Part shown: positions 30,094-33,539 of the stretch, in pieces
Layout: the number at the start of each line of letters is the position of its first letter
Numbering within the stretch: the stretch's first letter is position 1
Notes under the pieces: model-generated
Database searches by the model: none
Told to the model about the DNA's origin: nothing
Seen by the model: the letters and a program-made list of their open reading frames with translations, nothing else
Assembly (NCBI GenBank): GCA_027294455.1
Contig: JAPULZ010000228.1
Coordinates: forward strand, 1-33,539
From: Gemmatimonadota bacterium
GTDB taxonomy: Bacteria; Gemmatimonadota; Gemmatimonadetes; Gemmatimonadales; GWC2-71-9
DNA: 33,539 nucleotides
Reading direction: 5' to 3'
Program-made: the position numbers and the translations under genes

Positions 30094-31656
30094 ATGCCCG
30101 AACCGATTTCCCTGCACCCGGCGACCAGCAACGCGGTCCATCTGGCCAGCGTCCGATCGGCCTCTCCCGGCAGTCTGCCCATCGATCTCCTGGACGATGT
30201 CTCGCGCCGGTTGGCGTTCGTCACCCTCATCATCCTGGTCGTGAGCCCGGCGAACCTCATCATTGCCGAGCTGACCGATCCGGGTGTGAATGGCGCAATG
30301 GAATACACCAACGCCGTCATCACCTGGTCGGTGAGCTTGCTCGTCCTGTATCTGGCCCGGACGAACAGGATCCCGCCAATGCGCCTGCTCGATATCGGAC
30401 TCGGCTACGAGGTATTCGTTGCCCTGGTGGCATCGCAGACCATCGTGGCGCAGATGGGACTGCGACCAAGCCTCACGTGGTCGGGAGTGGCGGTCTGGGT
30501 GTTGATCTATCCGGTCATCGTGCCGAACACGCCGCTCCGTACGGCCATCGCGTCCATCGCGGCGGCGGCCACCGAACCCCTCACCGTTCTGCTATACGCT
30601 CGGGCCGGCAGCATTCCGACCCCCACGATGGCCGAGTTCACCCGCGCCATGTTCCCCAACCTCATCGCCGTCGTGCTGGCGGTGGCCATCAGCAAGACCA
30701 TGTACGGGCTGGGCCAGAAGCTCAAGAAGGCCCGATCCATGGGCAGCTACAAGCTGGACGAGCGACTCGGCGAAGGTGGCATGGGCGAAGTTTGGAAGGC
30801 GAGCCACCGCATGCTCGCGCGAACGGCCGCAGTCAAGCTCATTCACCCGGAAGTCCTCGGCGGGCCGGACGGCGCCGCGAATCCCACGCTGCTGAAGCGT
30901 TTCGAGCGCGAGGCACAGGCCACGGCGGCCCTGCGGTCGCCCCACACGGTCGAGCTCTACGACTTCGGTGTCGCGAACGACGGCACGCTGTACTACGTCA
31001 TGGAGCTGCTGGACGGGATCGACTTGGCCACCCTGGTGCAGCAGTATGGTCCGCAACCGCCGGGCCGGGTGGCAAAGCTGATCCGCCAGGCGTGCCATTC
31101 ACTGTATGAAGCACATCTCAACGGGCTGGTCCACCGCGACATCAAGCCCGCCAATATCATGACATGCCGCTACGGCACCGATCTGGACTTCGTCAAGGTC
31201 CTCGACTTTGGACTGGTCAAGCGGGGTCAGGCCCCCGCCGCTGACGCCGCACAGCTGACACAGGTCGGGACCGTGTCGGGCACCCCTGCGTTCATGCCGC
31301 CCGAGCAGGCGATGGCCGACGCCGAGATCGACGGCCGTGCCGACATCTACGGATTGGGCTGTGTGGCGTACTGGCTCCTCACCGGCAAACTCGTCTTTCC
31401 CAGGTCGAGTGTGATGGCCATGGTCATCGCCCATGCTACCGAGGAGCCCCCCAGTCTCTCCGGTCACAAAGCCCAGGAGATTCCGCAAAAGCTGGAGGAC
31501 ATCGTGCTGGCCTGCCTGGCGAAGGATCCGGACCACCGGCCCCAAACCGCCAAGGCGCTGTCGAAGATGCTGGAATGGATCGAGCTCGATATGCCGTGGA
31601 CGGATGAAGCGGAGGAGCAATGGTGGGCGGAACGAGAGGCGACCAAAGAGCAGTGA
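30094..31656 (+). CDS. Membrane Ser/Thr protein kinase with N-terminal multi-helix domain and C-terminal kinase
   Basis: 520 residues from ATG 30094. The first ~210 residues contain about six hydrophobic helices (LAFVTLIILVVSPANLIIA, ITWSVSLLVLYLA, YEVFVALVASQTIVAQ, SGVAVWVLIYPVIVP, LRTAIASIAAAATEPLTVLLYA, LIAVVLAVAISKTMYG). A Hanks-type kinase follows at ~218-500: Gly loop GEGGMGEVW (226-234), Lys in AAVKLI, catalytic HRDIKPANIM, DFGLV and GTPAFMPPEQ activation segment, then DIYGLGCVAYWLLTG. All catalytic residues are present. This order is the reverse of the usual bacterial plan (kinase first, then one helix and a sensor). The N-terminal domain may sense the membrane. Expressed with the barrel-like gene from the promoter at 29429-29473. 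Confidence 0.93.
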   Translation: MPEPISLHPATSNAVHLASVRSASPGSLPIDLLDDVSRRLAFVTLIILVVSPANLIIAELTDPGVNGAMEYTNAVITWSVSLLVLYLARTNRIPPMRLLDIGLGYEVFVALVASQTIVAQMGLRPSLTWSGVAVWVLIYPVIVPNTPLRTAIASIAAAATEPLTVLLYARAGSIPTPTMAEFTRAMFPNLIAVVLAVAISKTMYGLGQKLKKARSMGSYKLDERLGEGGMGEVWKASHRMLARTAAVKLIHPEVLGGPDGAANPTLLKRFEREAQATAALRSPHTVELYDFGVANDGTLYYVMELLDGIDLATLVQQYGPQPPGRVAKLIRQACHSLYEAHLNGLVHRDIKPANIMTCRYGTDLDFVKVLDFGLVKRGQAPAADAAQLTQVGTVSGTPAFMPPEQAMADAEIDGRADIYGLGCVAYWLLTGKLVFPRSSVMAMVIAHATEEPPSLSGHKAQEIPQKLEDIVLACLAKDPDHRPQTAKALSKMLEWIELDMPWTDEAEEQWWAEREATKEQ

Positions 31657-31670
31657 TGGCCGCCTCCCGA

Positions 31671-31715
31671 TAGGACCAAAGTTCAATATCGCGGTCCCCG
31701 TCGTTTCACTAGAGT
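31671..31715 (+). promoter_or_regulatory. Repeated-box promoter after the kinase gene
   Basis: Box TAGGACCAAAGTTCAATA (31671-31688) and TAGAGT (31710-31715), 31.5 bp from box centre. The projected start is about 13 bases before the ATG at 31735, leaving room for the AAAGGA ribosome site. It would drive the disrupted lipoprotein and the glycine-zipper gene. Confidence 0.75.
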
Positions 31716-31734
31716 CCTTACTCAAAGGATCCAC

Positions 31735-31933
31735 ATGAGACATCGGTTTACGAGACACGTCTTCACCGCGCTCATCGGCCTTAGTGTCGTCGGCTGCGGG
31801 AACCATGGAGTTGGTGTGGCGGGGGTCCGCTCAAGCCGAGGTCAACGCCGACAACGACGACGACCCTCGTGGGCAGAGCGAACGAATCAACGAAGCCGTG
31901 CAGAAAATATTGGAGGCCTACCCTGGACGGTAG
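31735..31933 (+). pseudogene. Short lipoprotein gene broken by an apparent +1 frameshift
   Basis: From ATG 31735 (AAAGGA four bases upstream) the frame encodes a clean lipoprotein signal (FTALIGLSVVGC) and then turns into an Arg/Ser-rich, non-protein-like tail. The next frame, from the ATG at 31805, encodes an ordinary sequence, MELVWRGSAQAEVNADN followed by SERINEAVQKILEAYPGR, ending at 31933. Dropping one G from the GGG at 31798-31800 fuses the two into a single ~64-residue lipoprotein reading VVGCGTMELVWRG at the join. So this is either a frameshift mutation, a sequencing error in a short G-run, or programmed slippage. The alternative long frame would run to 31971 and overlap the next gene. 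Function unknown. Confidence 0.65.
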
Positions 31934-31967
31934 ACGGTAGTACGAACCATTTAATGCAGGAGGCACA

Positions 31968-32492
31968 ATGAAGCGCAGTGTATATCTGGGGGCGATCTCC
32001 CTTGCCGTGGCGGCCGTAGCCGTCATTTCGGTTCGCGCCGGCGCTCAGGACCCGACGAATACGAATCCCGCCGACAGGATCGTGTATCGCGGCGAGCGGA
32101 CCACCGCAGAACAAGCTGAGTCCCAGCTGGCCTGCTTCAACTGGTCGAGCGAACAGACCCGGTGGGATCCCGCAGCAGCGTACGCGCAACTCGAGCGGGA
32201 CCATGGGGCAGCACTCCAGCAGTATCAGTCGACCCAGGGTGCCGCGGTGGGCGGGGCGGCCCGCGGGGCGCTCGCCGGGCTCGCGATCGGGGCCATTGCG
32301 GGTGACGCCGGTAAAGGGGCCGCGATCGGAGCGGTGGCCGGAGGAGCCGTCGGTGCTAGGCGCGGCCGGAAAGGCCGTCAGTCAGCAGAGGCTGCGTTCG
32401 AGGCGGCAGCGACGGAATTCCAGACCAACTTCCAACTGTGGGACCGCCATTGGGTGTCGTGCATGATCGGAAGCGGCTACGGCGTCGCGTGA
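31968..32492 (+). CDS. Exported glycine-zipper protein
   Basis: 174 residues from ATG 31968, preceded by AGGAGG about four bases upstream. Signal peptide (YLGAISLAVAAVAVISVRAGAQ) cut near AGAQ. Residues ~85-130 form a Gly/Ala zipper (AAVGGAARGALAGLAIGAIAGDAGKGAAIGAVAGGAVGA, given here in outline), typical of YMGG/OmpA-associated zipper proteins that insert in or near membranes. Three cysteines or so are outside the zipper, including QLACFNWSSEQ and WVSCMIGSGYG, which recall the 'C-x-W' conserved positions of glycine-zipper family members. Likely located in the periplasm or outer membrane. In the same transcription unit as the broken lipoprotein, under the repeated-box promoter. Confidence 0.85.
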   Translation: MKRSVYLGAISLAVAAVAVISVRAGAQDPTNTNPADRIVYRGERTTAEQAESQLACFNWSSEQTRWDPAAAYAQLERDHGAALQQYQSTQGAAVGGAARGALAGLAIGAIAGDAGKGAAIGAVAGGAVGARRGRKGRQSAEAAFEAAATEFQTNFQLWDRHWVSCMIGSGYGVA

Positions 32493-32530
32493 GGTAACCA
32501 CGCTCGCTGACCTTTAGGATACGCTCCCCC

Positions 32531-32573
32531 GCTCGCCGAGCGTCTCCGTGCTCCGCGGAGACGCCTGGCGAGC
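32531..32573. terminator. Long two-part hairpin between convergent genes
   Basis: GCTCGCC pairs with GGCGAGC (7 bp), then after a 2+2 internal loop GCGTCTCCG pairs with CGGAGACGC (9 bp) around a 7-base loop. It lies 38 bases after the glycine-zipper stop and 20 bases beyond the DUF1059 stop, so it can serve both, although no U-tract follows. Confidence 0.65.
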
Positions 32574-32592
32574 GCGCGCACCGGATAGAACG

Positions 32593-32805
32593 TTAGAACC
32601 TCTCAACGTCCTTGATTGCCCCCAGAACGGCTGCTTCGGCCGCTTCTGCTTCCTCCAGGGTCGTCGCGAGGGTGCGCTCGATGAAATCGGGGTGCTCGAG
32701 GGACGCGTGTTCGAACATGATCTCCTTCACGTCCTCCACGGTCTCGCCCTTCGCGGCATAGCCACAGCCTGGGATTCCGAGGTCCTGGCGGGACAGGGAT
32801 TTCAT
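32593..32805 (-). CDS. DUF1059-domain small protein
   Basis: 70 residues from ATG 32805 (AGGGGG upstream); the open frame extends to 32970 but that part is Arg-rich and not protein-like. MKSLSRQDLGIPGCGYAAKGETVEDVKEIMFEHASLEH shows the DUF1059 layout: a Cys in GCGYAAKG, then a helix with HASLEHPD carrying two His. The remaining ~25 residues are an Ala/Glu-rich helix (LATTLEEAEAAEAAV). DUF1059 proteins are small cytosolic proteins of unknown role often seen with stress genes; the Cys and His residues could hold a metal (inference). A weaker repeated-type box lies 33 bases upstream of the ATG. Confidence 0.85.
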   Translation of the reverse strand: MKSLSRQDLGIPGCGYAAKGETVEDVKEIMFEHASLEHPDFIERTLATTLEEAEAAEAAVLGAIKDVERF

Positions 32806-32838
32806 TCGGACCCCCTCTGAGCGTGTTCGAGCCATCGG

Positions 32839-32854
32839 TCGGAACCTTGGTCTA
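32839..32854 (-). promoter_or_regulatory. Degenerate copy of the repeated box upstream of the DUF1059 gene
   Basis: On the minus strand TAGACCAAGGTTCCGA resembles the consensus box with one base missing before GACC and changes at the right end. Its near edge is 33 bases from the ATG at 32805, the same as for the PP2C copy. However, no TANNNT hexamer lies at the 31.5-bp spacing, so I consider it only a possible site. Confidence 0.35.
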
Positions 32855-32975
32855 CCTGTACGGATTTGCCCGACAGCCCGATACCCCCGCCGCCGGGGAT
32901 CCGGCGCGGACGGGTCTGTCGTTTCCGAATCCGAGGCATCATTATTGATGGCATTGGCCTCCGGAGCCACCTGAG

Positions 32976-33539
32976 ATGGCCGACCCTGGTAAGATCAAAA
33001 CTGTTCTTCGGAATCTGATCTTCGAACGCACCATCCTCGTTCTGGCGGTCATCTTCGGCGCCGGAATCGCCGTCATCCTGTGGTACGTCTACCTGCAACA
33101 GTCGAGACTGATAGAAGCGCAGGCGATCCAGCACGCCGCGTCCCTGTCCCAAGCGCTTGGGGAGTTCCGCACGCTCTACACGGCGGAAGTGGTGGAGCGC
33201 GTCCGGGCCCGGGGGATCGAGGTGACACACGACTTCCAAGATCGTGACGGCGCTATCCCCCTACCTGCCACATTGAGCATGATGCTCGGGGACAGCCTCA
33301 CAGAGAAAGGCGCCGGAGGACGGACCCGCCTCTACAGCCCGTGGCCGTTTCCCTGGGGGAGCGAAACTGGTGGGTTGCGCGATGAGTTCGAACGTGCGGC
33401 GTGGCGACACTTTCAGGTGAGCCCCGATGAACCGTTCTACGCGACCGCGGTGATCGACGGGCGCGCCATGCTTCGCTACGCCACGGCGGATAGGATGCGC
33501 GAGAGTTGTGTCGGCTGCCACAACGGTCATCCAGATACG
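32976..33539 (+). CDS. N-terminal part of a membrane sensor with a c-type haem motif (DUF3365/Tll0287-like)
   Basis: 188 residues to the window edge, open at the 3' end. I read it from ATG 32976, with GGAG about ten bases upstream. A membrane helix (TILVLAVIFGAGIAVILWYVYL, residues ~19-40) is followed by an extracytoplasmic region with LSQALGEFRTLYTAEVVERVRARGIEVTHDF, LPATLSMMLGDSL, RLYSPWPFPW and finally RYATADRMRESCVGCHNGHP. That order (helical start, a PLPAT segment, LYSP-PWP, then CxxCH) is the plan of the DUF3365 haem-binding sensor domain. The part beyond the window should carry the second membrane helix and a kinase, cyclase or chemotaxis output. Such domains respond to redox state or gas ligands. 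Its start is divergent from the DUF1059 gene. Confidence 0.85.
   Translation, partial: MADPGKIKTVLRNLIFERTILVLAVIFGAGIAVILWYVYLQQSRLIEAQAIQHAASLSQALGEFRTLYTAEVVERVRARGIEVTHDFQDRDGAIPLPATLSMMLGDSLTEKGAGGRTRLYSPWPFPWGSETGGLRDEFERAAWRHFQVSPDEPFYATAVIDGRAMLRYATADRMRESCVGCHNGHPDT

Noticed and set aside
29376..31109. Long plus-strand frame (577 codons) across the barrel-like and kinase genes
   Set aside because: It is Arg/His/Pro-rich with no motifs and overlaps two well-supported genes in another frame; it also crosses the promoter region.
31641..31650. GACCAAAGAG near the end of the kinase gene as another regulon box
   Set aside because: It lies in coding sequence, lacks the right half of the palindrome and has no correctly spaced hexamer.
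1..33539. CRISPR arrays, tRNA/rRNA genes, prophage or transposase genes
   Set aside because: I looked for regular short repeats, cloverleaf-like sequences and transposase or integrase motifs on both strands and found none.

Overview
The window is about 33.5 kb of high-GC bacterial chromosome. It is densely coded on both strands, with no rRNA, tRNA, CRISPR array, insertion sequence or phage gene that I could see. The gene types (a SusD/RagB-like tail, short carboxypeptidase-regulatory/plug proteins without a barrel, a secreted RCC1 propeller, many lipoproteins, an RND tripartite pump) point to a Gram-negative, didermic bacterium. My best guess from gene style is Gemmatimonadota; this is inference, not a database result.

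Layout. 1-4.7 kb holds envelope proteins: a SusD-like C-terminus ending at a strong terminator, a small lipoprotein and an RCC1 lipoprotein, a divergent secreted pentapeptide-repeat protein, a DUF3179 lipoprotein and a solo plug protein. 4.75-7.4 kb has a membrane protein flanked by a degenerate partial copy of the start of a threonine/serine dehydratase gene on one side and the intact dehydratase gene on the other. 7.4-8.15 kb is a compact module: a Cys-containing MarR regulator with a near-perfect promoter/operator, followed by a 30-residue peptide with seven cysteines preceded by a related operator. 8.2-13.1 kb has an internally duplicated membrane protein, a PAS-GGDEF-EAL cyclic-di-GMP enzyme and a short-chain dehydrogenase. 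13.1-18.3 kb is a reverse-strand run: MATE transporter, a UvrD-type helicase with an embedded DnaQ-like exonuclease (apparently starting at an ACG codon) and a DUF429 protein.

18.3-32 kb is tied together by a repeated promoter. At seven places an 18-bp palindromic box, consensus TANGACCAARGTCCNATA, lies exactly 31.5 bp (once 32.5 bp) from box centre to the first base of a TA(G/C)NNT -10-like hexamer, always pointing at a gene. These promoters would drive a PP2C phosphatase, a solo plug protein, an RND efflux operon (OMF-MFP-RND-VOC-lipoprotein), a small beta-barrel-like protein, a receiver protein with a K+ channel, a paralogous barrel-like protein with a Ser/Thr kinase, and a (frameshifted) lipoprotein with a glycine-zipper protein. 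The box resembles the DosR/DevR-type palindrome of NarL/LuxR response regulators; no gene for such a regulator is in the window. I regard this as a previously unrecognised local regulon of efflux, envelope and phospho-signalling genes.

The window ends inside a membrane-anchored sensor with a c-type haem motif (DUF3365/Tll0287-like), next to a DUF1059 gene that has a weaker version of the box.
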